Assembly (NCBI GenBank): GCA_024305405.1
Contig: JAKNDB010000087.1
Coordinates: forward strand, 4,466,501 to 4,530,500
Source of the DNA: Dirofilaria immitis
Taxonomy: Eukaryota > Nematoda > Chromadorea > Rhabditida > Onchocercidae
DNA length: 64,000 nt
Direction of reading: 5' to 3'
The position numbers were made by a program, and so were the translations under genes. The notes under the pieces were generated by a model. It made no database searches, was not told the DNA's origin, and saw only the letters and a program-made list of their open reading frames with translations. Shown piece after piece: positions 1-11,700 of the stretch (position 1 is the stretch's first letter; each line of letters opens with the position of its first letter).

Positions 1-709
1 AAATGCTTTAGTAGTTACATGAATTTACATTAGTTAGAAAGATAGTGATAAGGAAATTTCGTCCTTGTAGTTGACAGTTATTATTAGTAAAATTTCTCCG
101 CTACTTCCTACTTGTCGATTTTAGAATCCATGCAAAAATTGCTTTTCTTTCACTATTAAATCTATTTCTGAATTCTCATATGTTGTCATTTCCTCGTTTC
201 AATCTTCCTAACAGTAAACTATCATGATTTTGTAAAAGAATTTAATTTAGATAATATAATAAGGCAGGTCTCAATTACTGCTAAAACGAAATTCAAGAAG
301 TTTTTGAAAAGAATAGCTAATATTCATAATTTGTCTCGGAACCAATCCTTTCTTACCTTTCTTTTTTACTCTCCTCGCATCATCATACTTTTATTTCTAT
401 CAAATTTAATACTTTTCAATTGAAGATAAACATAAGTTTCTTAATGCTTCAGTGTTTCTAAATATTAGTTAATAATTTCAATACACAACATTGGTAACAA
501 TAACACAGCAGTCATTGTCCATTAATCCTTTTTACTCTCATTCGAACTATTGTTTTTATTACTTTCACATAATTGTGAATTAGCAGTAAAATTGGTCGCT
601 GGTGGGCATATCAACAATGGAGCTGTAGCCGTCAAAGCTCCCAGTACATGTGACGAATGGATCGGTGATACATTTTTATTAGCCAAGCTATTGAAAAATG
701 CTGCAGTTG
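1..709. other. 3' flank of the K+ channel gene, no gene seen
   Basis: A+T-rich sequence downstream of the minus-strand channel gene. The open frames at 522-725 (-) and 550-846 (+) are not supported as coding: the channel's last exon, entered in the frame set by its splice phase, stops at 710-712. A minus-strand AATAAA lies about 150 bases past that stop. Confidence 0.5.
555..560 (-). terminator. Candidate poly(A) signal of the K+ channel gene
   Basis: AATAAA on the minus strand (TTTATT on the plus strand), about 150 bases downstream of the channel stop codon at 710-712. Spacing is normal for a nematode 3' UTR, but the hexamer is common by chance in DNA this A+T-rich. Confidence 0.35.
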
Positions 710-3663
710 CTAGTTTCCCAACCATTGGTTTGATTTCATGCGGTTGTAAATACGACGTCGCTTTTTCGGTAATTTCGACCTGGAGTTTATGCTTAAAAAA
801 TGCTCGCAGAAATACAATATTAGCAAAATCAAAATTTATCGATTAATGATGTCATTTTAATGCTCAGTAAATTGAACAAAATAAAAAAATTAAAGCTTTA
901 CCGAGCTTGGGCATGTGAATAAAACATCGCAAAATTGGATACGATAACGGGAACTGGAAGAGCAATTGTCAAAACTCCCATTAATGCACAAACAGAACCA
1001 ACTAGCATACCCAAATATGTCTTTGGCACCTAAAACTAATTTGACTATATTTTTAAAATCGTACTTATTATTCAATTATAGTAAACAAAAATTAGATGAT
1101 ATGTACGCATAACAATAGCAGCTGAATGATAGCTGATAAAATCAATGGAATTTTGATAAGCAAAATGACTAAGACTGCACAAATTTGTTCAACAGTGAAG
1201 TAGTGAGAAAAAATATTTTATATAATGAACTTTCTGTCCTTCATAAAATTTATTTCAAACTCTATCAAATCATTTTTATGCCAATTCTGAGAAGAACGTC
1301 AGAAAGTATTCCTGCTTGAAAAATTAGTAGAATCAAAATTTACCATATCTCCGAAGCCAATTGTACACATAGTGATGATTGCCCCTATAAATACGTAAAC
1401 GTGAATATATGACATATTCCAAAAATAATTGAATTCCATTTTTTGAGTTTATATTTGACAAGTTTAAACTACATTTTGAATCGACTGGTGGAAGAATTCT
1501 CTAAGTTCTTCTTCCGCTTAATGATGTATTAACTATCGATGTTCGATGAATGTCAGCGTTAAATGAGCAAATTCATATTTGCTATGAATGATATAAATTT
1601 TATTCTGTTTCTCAAAATTTTAAGAAAAAGCATAACATATTTACACCACAATCCAACAGGAATAGAATGAAATTGATTTCCTGGATTTGTTTCTACTCTT
1701 TCCGCATAATAGACGAGCGCTGCGAATATTACTATACCAAGTAATACAAAAAACACCAATAGCAATAATTCCTATAATATAATTTAATGGCAAGAATAAA
1801 AATGAAATAAATTTAATCGTTTTATAATTACAATTATTTATTTATTTAATTGTTTATTATTTTCATAAATCATTTCATTCCAACTATGTATATTACTTGA
1901 GCAGAAGCCTTAAATGTTTGGATAAGAATTTTGAGTCCCGAGGAATGCTGCGTTAATTTGAATAGTCGTAAAATTCGAATAATGGAAAAGAACTCGACTG
2001 TATCACGATTAGCACCAGTTATTGCTCGATCCAGCGCCCAATCGACATAAAATGATAATGTCGCTACTAAATCTAAAACAATACCGCCTGTTAAATAGCT
2101 TTGTTTTACATATACTGTATCTCGATAAAATTTGCGCCAAACATTGAATTTATACTCGAGCTATTTAAAAAATTAATATGAACAAAAAAAAATGTGTAGT
2201 TGATTGAATACTTATGGAAATGATAAATAATTATGCATATAAAAGCAAAGGTTTAAAATAGTTTAGAATATAAGTTACCGATGATATTGATTGGCTGTCG
2301 AATAAACTTTGATATTTTGGGGAAAATATAAAACGGATGAGTAATTCCATTGTAAACCATATGTTACTGATAAATTCAATATAAAAGAAAGCTGGATGTG
2401 CTCTGGAACTTTTTGAGAAATGAAATTTAAAAATAAATGTAAAAACTTTCGTTTCTTTTTTGATAATATCGTTATTACATTGCTTTGCTTAAAATTATAA
2501 AATTATTATTATTTTTTTCTTTGTTATCAATTAACATGTCAAGACATCAGAAACTGCAATTAACCTGTAGTTTGCGCTACTGATTATTATCAGAATAAAA
2601 TAAACGATGTCAGATCAATTACCGCTAGCTTTAGATATCGATATTTTGATAAATGGTTTTTAATTCTTCCAAACTTTTTTTCAAGAAGATTTTGATGATT
2701 TCTCATCATGCATTCTTTCTCTGCGTCTATGTTATGACAAATTTTGAGATAGAGCATATCATCAAATAATATTATTGATAGCAATGTCATTATTTCTATC
2801 AACAGCATTATCACAGTCGTGACCTTTATTTTGTAAGGAAAAAGCTAATAATTGATATTTAAGAAAATTTATGATTTAATATTTGTTTCTGGATTAAGAA
2901 TTTTTCAATGATTGTATGTATGTAGTAGATATTCTGAATTGTACAAGTATATTAGGAAAATATATATATATAGGCAATGTATTCTGTCCTTAATGTGTCG
3001 ATATGAAATCATTTGCATTTCGTAAACTTATAATTTAATTTTAAGATAAAATGAAAATATTGAGGATATTCTATATGGATATTGAGGGATTGACGTAATT
3101 CAAACATGTGAAAGTTTTTACCTTGTAGCAATTTTCGTGACAAATAATGTATGAGTAGAACCATTCCTGAGTTCAATGTCGATATCCGGAATACGCAAAT
3201 CCGGGTGTGTTTTTAAGCAGAAACAAATTATTGACGTAATCACAAAAAATACGGATACTACTGAAATTACCTGCAAATGTTTCATTTTATCAGATTCATG
3301 TTTTTATCAGCGTATGGTTATATTTGGACAAAAAATTGAACCATTCATTGTGCTATTCCTTCTATCTAATTCTTCAAACTTCTGTTAGATATTTCTGTCT
3401 CAGTCACTTAAAAAGATCCATTATGATCCAAATACAAGAAAAGAAACAAGAATTACTTTTTAATGAAAATTTTTTAGAAAATTCTAAATTGCTATAAACT
3501 TTGATCCGTAAGCATTTACTAAATTGTGCAGTAATTTTTGACTAATTTTAGAAATTCTTTGAACTCCTTAAAAACATAAGATTTAATGAAAATAAGGATT
3601 CTTTATTCCAGAACAAATAAACAACAGCAATAAAGCAATAAGCAAATAGCAAGACAAAGATGG

Positions 3664-3700
<37 letters not shown>

Positions 3701-6700
3701 GGATGAATTAAAGTCACACTCGCTAATCTTCTCAGGAATATATTCTATTTACAGAATTTTTTTGAATATTTACAGTGAAATAAACAATTACATTTTAATG
3801 TCAATCTTACATTTCTATATTATTTCAGCAAATTAAATTAACTAATTTGTGTTTATGTTTTCTTTTTTTTGCCGGAGTTTCTGAATGTATTAGAAGAAAA
3901 TTTAAGTATAGTAAGCGCATGCATTATGCATTTTATGAAGATTTAATGAACGCATGCATCATTATAAGAGTTCGATAAACACATGCATCATTCTAAGAAT
4001 CATTCGAAGTCTTGTATCTAAAAGCAATCGGTGATATATGAGAAATGATAAGCCTGTATTAAAGGTTTATCGAAAATATGTTGTCGTGATGATAACAATA
4101 AAGAATATAATTTAGATGAAACAAATAAAAATCTTTTCCCTTCATTTCTTTTGCATTTTTTTATCAATTAATCAATATTTCAATATATATGTACATAAAG
4201 TTTATAAATTTTCTATCATATTTTCTATTTATGGTCATTGCATTTGATATCTTTGGATAAATATATGGTGTGGTAACGAAGTGCCGGCATTTCGTTCTTC
4301 TAAATATTAAATTCATTACCTTTAAAAAAGTGAAAAACAGAAATCGCAAATAAAAAGTTATCAAAGCGTTCCATGATACGCCAAGAGTTAAGATGAAATT
4401 GGGAGTTCAGAATCTGTTTACTAAAAATTGACCATGTTTGAAGACAGATCTCGAAATCGACTTAATGATTTTATTTTGTTTTTAGTGGAAAATTGAGTTT
4501 CTCAGCCATATTTCACTTCTATATTCAAGTTTCATCTTTCACTAACTGATAAAAGACAAAAAGCTCTATAACATTCAAAACAAAACAATTATTGGGGACT
4601 TATATAAGGAAGAGATCCAAGGGGATCTTTCTGTATAAGCAGCGACAAACAAATCAAATTTGAAGTAAGCATAGTAATATAAATGATATGGAAGAAAAGC
4701 ATGTTGCGTTGTTTTGAAGTTGGAGTGTATCAAAACAGTGACATAAAGCCTTTTTGTCCAAGAACTTGAATGTAAAATATATTGATCAATTTGTGTAAGC
4801 AATAAAGAATACAACTGGAAATTAATTCTGAAAATGTATGAATCCATCATTGAATAGCCATCAAATTTTTCCCATACAAAAATTGCTTGAGAAGAGCACA
4901 GATTCTACGCTGTGGAACTGATTTTGATGCTAGTGATATTAAGCTCCAAGAATGTTAGCGATTCTGAAAAGTTAAATATACTTTGAGTGAGGAAATGAAA
5001 TCTTTACTATGATATTTTAGCAAGATATAGAGTTTAGTGGAAATGATAAAATAATCTAATTCGATTGTTTATAACATTAATGACATGAAAAGTAAACCTT
5101 GAATCCAAAAAAAATCAATAAATAAGTAAGAGACTTATTTCTTTGTCCCGGTGACTCTTCATTCATGCACTTGCAGAACTCGCCTCCTTTTTTCGGTAAT
5201 TTCGCGTGAGCCTATTAAAGTTAAGTAATTTAATTGCAATCCTAGAAAATAAGGAGAGACATATTCTTACTTTAAATAAGCTTCTGCTTTTTAGTGTTAC
5301 TTGAGACTAAGCTCGACGAAAATTATAAAATAGCAGAATCGAACACTATCTAAAAGTTTATGAGATTTTGAAAAGCAGGTGTTAGGATTCCGCTAAATTG
5401 ACAATTGTAATGCAGCAAGTAATATTTTGTGGGACAGTAATTATGATAGAGGACAGTGGAAGAGACTTTCTACTCAAGTTCTCAAGGGAAATGAATTTCT
5501 AAGACCTTTCGCACTAAGGTTTATAAATTGAAGAAATTATTTGCAAATGAGAATAGAGACTGGAAAAGTTAGCAACGATAACGGGCATTGGTAATGCAGT
5601 AATTAATACACCCATCAGTGCACATAACGAACAGACCAACATAGCCAAATATGTTTTGGGAACGTACAAATTGGATATTTCGATATATATGCAGAAAGCA
5701 CTCAATTCAAATAAAAAAAATGGCTAAGGAATCAGTGGCAATAACTAGCTGAACTAGTTGTAAGATAAATTGGAATAGCAGATAGATGCAGATAGAATCA
5801 ACTTATTAATTTGAGATGATATAAGAGGAAAGATTTTGAGATAAATTTTAATTTCAAGTGCTTACCATGTCACCAAATCCATTTGTTTGTTCACATCGTT
5901 ACAATTCCCTGAATTATTAATTTGATTTTAGAAAATATATTTGCTAAACAAAGAAAACCTCAATAAACATATGCAAAGAGAGAAACAAAAGAAACGGATA
6001 AACTGACCACAACAACCTGATGGGTATTGAAATGAACTGATTCTGCGGATCATTTTTAATTCATTCAATATAATACACAAAGTGCAGCGAATATAGCGAT
6101 CGCTAAATAGCACGAAAAATACCAATAATAACAACTCATGTGCAGATACCTATGATGAACACAGAAATGATTCCGTGAAATACACAAATTAAAAAACCAT
6201 TTTAGAAAAAGTAATTTGAAATGGTATATTTATATTATCATTTCTATCCTTAGTATCAATATTATAAATCATTGAAAATTCTCCTATTCTTTGGCGAACA
6301 ACTGTACTACCACTTCCTATTCGAAGAAAGAACTATAAAAGTCACAAGGTTATTTTTAGTAATATGTAAGAGGAACAAAAGTAGTAAGAAATTGTTTCTT
6401 TGCCTTAAATGTTTGTATGAGCATTTTATATCCCCTGAAATGTTGGTTAACTTGAATAGCCTCAAAACACATAATATAGAAAAAGGAAAATTGATAGAAT
6501 CCAAGTTAAATTGATCGCTTATAAAGTTGATCATTATCCAGTCCAAATAAAAAGATCTTGTTGCTAATAGATTGACAATTATTATAGATGATTTGATGAA
6601 TCATTGCAACGATGGCGCAATACCACACGAACTATCTAAAAGTTTAGAAATAAGGAACATCTGACTTCTTTGATTGAAATGAAAACATAACAAATTCAAC

Positions 6701-8792
6701 ATTTATTCGGCATACTTGATTATAGCATAGAATTTGGAGTGCTCGATTACAGCGTGGAAAAGATGGAGTTGTTAAATTTGACAATTTTGAATAATCGGTA
6801 GCTTTTCGTCAAGAAGTTCAATACAATCAATTTTACAAATCAGGGAAGCATATCACGAAAATTGCTCTACCTTATCGCCATCATCATGTCTATAGCACTA
6901 ATGAAACAGTGTTTTTGTACTAACAAGTTCAGCGCTAAAATATATGTTGCATATAAAGTCAATGTAGAAAAATGCGGGATGCAATTTGGTAAATTGTTTG
7001 AAGGTAGCTACCGATTGCATATTATCGCCGTCAATTTCTATATTATACGACACTGAAAATATTTAAAAATATAAAAATCACAAATGAAATTCAAATTATA
7101 ACATCGAATTTCACATTAAAATTATCCTGACAACATGCAGGATAGATACGTTGTGATTGATATCTGCTGGCCTTTCTAAGATAATGACTAAATTTCTTCC
7201 TAAATTCAACAAGATGTTGTTGATCTGTAATGAATGATCGTATCTGGAATGCAAAGTGTGTTTTGAGAATAAATGATATGATACTGGCGACGATGAAAAA
7301 TATAGGAGAGCATGAAATTATCTGAAAGCCTTTCTAGCAGCATTCAGTTGGGGAAACACGGCAAATTGTTAGAAAGCATAACAAAAGTTAACACATTTAA
7401 GGTAAGCACATTGTTATCAAAAGCTTGTATCCGAATTATCTTTAATATCTGCAATGATTTCATAAAACAAACTTGAAAGAAGCATTCAGAGATTTTCCAA
7501 CCTAACGAGAATTTAAATACAAAGGATGAATTTAAACTCGTATTTGTTGATTCAATTTAGTCCAAGCAAGCTTTTAACAAGTATGCGGCATGCTCAGCTT
7601 CATTCGACAACTTGAAACATGCAGGGAATTTTGAATAAATACAGCTCTTGGAAATTGAAAACATTCAGTAATCTAACTAAATTATTAAATTAACTAAATT
7701 ATTAGGTCGTATAAAAGAAGCAATTAAAGATGCCAAATGATATTTATATCTGTTTATGTAAATAATGAAAACAGCTTTCGAAATTTAGAAAGTTTTTCTA
7801 AGCCTGATCTATTAACTTACCTTGGCATACTGGGAAGACCAAGGTTCATCAAACAAGGCCCATATTTTCGGTTTCAACTGTTGCCATCTTGATAAATTGC
7901 CTGAGTAATAATCATCTTCCCAGCCAAATTTTTTGGCTGTTTCTTCTTCGGTTGGTGGGTCAGCATCCAGGTCTAAACTCTCGATAACTGCCAACGTTTC
8001 TTGAGTATCTCTAAATTTTTTCAAATATTTTGGCATTTTGTTAAACGTGAAAATATAAGCATATATGCTTGATATGACTAATAAAATTGTAAACTCTCAG
8101 TATTCTTTTTGCAGTACAATTTTTTTTAATTTATACGTTCTATAAAGTCAATACTGCACTAATGAAATACCAGACATTTTTATACTTTATTAACATATGT
8201 TACAAATTTTGAAAGATTACAGAATGACTTATTATTTTGACATAGAATCCTGTAAGTATAAATTGTATGCTGCGAACTATTACCGATGTTGTGTATAAGT
8301 CATCCAACAGCATGGTTCTACTTGATTTGCATCCAGACCCCAGAATTCCAATTCATCCTCGAACAATGGGCCACAAACATTTGTTGGATAATGTAACTTT
8401 CCTAGAAATTAAAGAACTAACCAATGAAAAATGCATGAAGCAAAAAATTTCCAAAATTATAGCTGAAAATCTTGAGAACATAATTGTCCACCTGTTCGAT
8501 AATAATTTAAAATCATTGAAAAAACACCAGGATGACGATCAAAGAAGTATTCGTTCAGAACAGGATCATAATTTGCCAAATTCGGTGTCAATCTAAAGGT
8601 TAAATTTGGTATTTTAAAAGACTCTCAACTTTTTGATTAATTTATGTATATGTAAGAATCAAAAACTAAAAGTTGCCTAGAAAAATTAGAAAGAACCTAG
8701 ATAGCCTTGTCGCTGGAATTTTTAAGCACATGAGTATAAGTTTCGTGTCGAATTCCTCCTACATTCAATATTACACGATGTTCGCAATCCAT
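710..8792 (-). CDS. Voltage-gated K+ channel, Shaw/Kv3 type, 11 exons
   Basis: Pore-forming subunit of a tetrameric plasma-membrane K+ channel. Exons (minus): 8697-8792, 8492-8592, 8284-8401, 7821-8010, 3122-3270, 2279-2402, 1897-2160, 1645-1771, 1344-1384, 902-1029, 710-779; about 469 aa. The T1 tetramerisation domain is in exons 1-3 ([48 protein letters not shown]). Exon 4 has the Shaw-like linker ending [17 protein letters not shown]1 follows in exon 5, S2 in exon 6, S3 and the charged S4 ([16 protein letters not shown]) in exon 7, S5 in exon 8, the pore [15 protein letters not shown] across exons 8-9, S6 with the PVP bend ([11 protein letters not shown]) in exon 10, and a short tail SKLPKKRRR in exon 11. 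All junction phases match except one break in exon 1 (T run 8719-8723), where one base is extra or two are missing. The start is the ATG 14 codons before the GG of T1. Closest family by motif is Shaw (worm EGL-36/SHW-like); the exact ortholog was not established. Confidence 0.9.
3668..3698. repeat. (CT)n microsatellite
   Basis: An uninterrupted run of CT dinucleotides about 31 bases long, within intron 4 of the K+ channel gene. Confidence 0.95.
3913..4000. repeat. Three loose copies of a CATGCAT-centred unit
   Basis: Three units about 30-35 bases apart share a core of CGCATGCAT or ACATGCAT followed by CATT or similar. They lie in intron 4 of the channel gene. A short degenerate tandem repeat is the simplest reading; no function is evident. 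Confidence 0.4.
5540..7312 (-). pseudogene. Decayed second copy of the K+ channel S1-S6 exon block
   Basis: Lies inside intron 4 of the functional channel gene, in the same orientation and exon order. Recognisable remnants on the minus strand: S1 with LKTH at about 7230-7312; S2 ([16 protein letters not shown]) at about 6895-6984; S3-S4 ([13 protein letters not shown] and [13 protein letters not shown]) at about 6370-6600; S5 (LLLVFFVLF) at about 6070-6134; turret ([10 protein letters not shown]) near 6000-6040; pore (GFGD) at 5866-5912; S6 ([20 protein letters not shown], then [11 protein letters not shown]) at about 5540-5670. Damage goes beyond homopolymer slips: the pore exon has several extra bases and a stop before the filter, S4 has lost charged residues, S5 diverges after a few residues and the S6 exon donor is gone. 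No T1 copy was seen. This is a tandem duplication of the channel-core exons that has since degenerated; a former alternative cassette is possible. Confidence 0.8.
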
Positions 8793-11700
8793 TTAAGACT
8801 GGAAATTAAGCGAATTTACGATCAGTTGATTTTATTTCTTATTTGTAAACAATTGATCGCTTAAATTATTTTTTTGGATCGAAAATAGAAGATTGGGCAA
8901 AAAAATATTGATAGAAATTAGTTTTATTATATTTCATTTCTTCGAAGTTACTCTAAACAAGAAATTTTTTATAAAAATTTCTGAGAAGCTCTAAAACTAA
9001 AGACATTTCTCTTTTCATCTAAAGAAAGCAATCGGTCTAATTTGCTATTTTCCTTTTTAATTTTGTGAAACATATTTAAAACTGTGTTGAAAAATCTTCA
9101 AACTAATAAGAAAATAAATTACTTATCATCGAATAAAACGCAGCTGAAAAAAAAACATTTTCCGAGCAAATTATACATAAAAATTAAAAGGAAATGTTAT
9201 TATCATTTTTATTTCAATAATATATTTCTTCTCAATTTCCTAAATCTAATTACGTTAAAGTTTGATTCAGTAACCGATAAGAAATCCTCGTCCTTTCTAA
9301 AGGCTACAATTCATAAATTTAAAGATAAATATCTATACTCTTAGAATTTTCTATCTATGAAATCTCCTAATTTCGAATAATCATATAAATATTTGTCAGT
9401 TACATTGATTTTCCCATTTTCATGAGAATTAATAAAACAATTTTCTAAAAACTATTAGATTGCCACTATCTTAACTTTCTTGTTGTTCTTGGCTAGATGT
9501 AAACGATAAAAGGAAGTAAGTGGTGGCAAGCACAGTACCATAGCCTCCTTATAAAAGCAATTTGATTTAACTGATACAATTAATATGCATGAAATATGGA
9601 AGAAATGATGCAATCGAAAACATAACAGATATTGTTATCTTTTTATCTTCTTTACTATTTAGAACTTATCATCTGCCCCATCCTTCAATGCCATATGATG
9701 ACAACTGAATCGAGAGTATCTCTATAATGGCCAACAAATATTCTTGAGATAAATTGGCACAGATGTAAGAAATTCATTGAAGTGAATCAGTGGAAGCAGT
9801 GACTCGTAATAAACTGAAAAAACAACATTCTCATTGAAAGTCAAGAACTGTCCTTCTGAAAAAAATATCATTGTCTCATCAATTTCAATATTTATGCACA
9901 TTCTTGCTAACTGATGAATCATCTTTCTAAAAACATTGAGGAAAAAACATTTTTAGTTACTTCCTCATGATCCTTTTACAGAATTGATTGCTTTCAAGAT
10001 TATTCAAAATAAATGATCGAAGAATACATCTTTTATACTATTATCCAACATTTTAAATAAAAAAAAATGCATGAAGCAATATTTTATTATAACTATTTTG
10101 ATATTATGCATAATGGCATAATTAAGCAAATATTGTTCTCGAAGTTCCTATTCTAGATTTCCAAATTCGTTATAAAACATTTGAAAATTTTGTCTTTAGA
10201 TTTAAAAGAAAAAAGTTACAAGTATTGTGAAAAATTTCTCGCATAGCTATGAAAAACAAAACTTCAACAAATCATTCAAAAACAAAAAGCAGCAAAAATT
10301 GTAGAAATATGCCAAACTTTCTTTCCGAATTTTTGCATTCCCCATTTTTTTTCGATTTGCTAATAAATGACTTATCATTGCTTAAATTGTTTAAACATTA
10401 ATTTATTTTAATAAAAATAGGAATATAATTTACATTTTAATCAATGACTTAACTAAAAGTATTGAATAGATTGTGCTAAAGATAACTGTTTAATTTTTGC
10501 ATGAATTACAGCACAAAAGCATTCAATATGTTCTTGAGTTGAAAAAAAAAGAAACATTCAATATCATCAAATTGATTCTACTTCGATGAATCCGTTAATT
10601 TAAATGATATCCTCATTTCAGTATCTTACGTGTAATTAAAATGGCATGTTTTCCATTTCATTTTTAAAAATGACTAAAAGTATTACTAATTAAATTTAAA
10701 AATTATTACTTTTGCATCGATTGATTAAAATATAAAAATGCAATAATACTGCGAGATTAACAATTTACATGACCTTATAGTACAAGAAAAAAATCAGTAT
10801 TTTTTTTTTTGCTTACAGACACATAAAATTATTTAGTTCCATAACGATAAACTCAACTATCACAAGTAATTTCGCTTTGCCGCCATTTACATGACTTTAT
10901 ATTACGAAAGGCATGAAGTTATGAAGCGCCACAGATCTTTATGATCTCATACTTTTTCATTCATACTTTTGTTTTCTTTTGTTCATTATTTCTTCGTTTC
11001 ATTTATATAAAAATCATTTAACAAATTTTGATCAATAATTTTAAACATCACATCACTAACATTAAATTGCATAATCTAGTAAAAACCAAGACGAAACGAG
11101 CTGATGCAATGAACTTGGCTATTCACATTGATGACTCTAATAAGGCCCAGATTCTAAAGATATTTATAATCAATCGCTTTCTTGTTTCTCAGAAGGGTAA
11201 CATAAAAAGTAATTGCGAAGAAAACATAAAAAAGAGAGCAAATATCAATCTCATTACATTTAGCAAAATACAAAATAAAACAATGTCTAGGTGCTGTCTA
11301 CAAAATTGTGCAAAATAATTAATTGTCTTCAGTTGTAAAAAATGGAAAGATGTCTTTAATTCTTCAGGCTTATCCAGAATTTATAAATTAAGCGGAAATG
11401 GAATTTGCAAATGCGAAAATTGGATCATCATCAGCTTAACTAATGGTATTTGCGTGACAGCTATAGCTTACTTTCCCGGAAATCATATCAAACTAATTGT
11501 TTATTAGTACAATTTTCAGAAATCTCATCTAAACTATTCTGCTAACAATGAAAAACTTATCAACAAAAACAATATAATATTTATAAAATCACTTAAACGA
11601 TGAAATGATTTTTCAACAATTTACAATTTAAAAATTATGGAAAATCATCTCCTTAATTTTAATACATTATTTTTCATACTGAATTTCTGAATGAGCAAGA

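Noticed and set aside
522..846. Open frames next to the channel 3' end on both strands
   Set aside because: Splice phase from the S6 exon selects the frame encoding SKLPKKRRR, which stops at 710. The other frames have no family support.
8267..8596. 109-codon plus-strand open frame
   Set aside because: It overlaps the minus-strand T1 exons of the K+ channel, whose motifs ([23 protein letters not shown]) and splice sites are unmistakable. The plus-strand frame is a shadow.
8697..8792. Channel gene as a pseudogene because of the exon 1 frame break
   Set aside because: All other exons are intact with matching phases, and every neighbouring gene has the same kind of homopolymer break, so sequence error is more likely.
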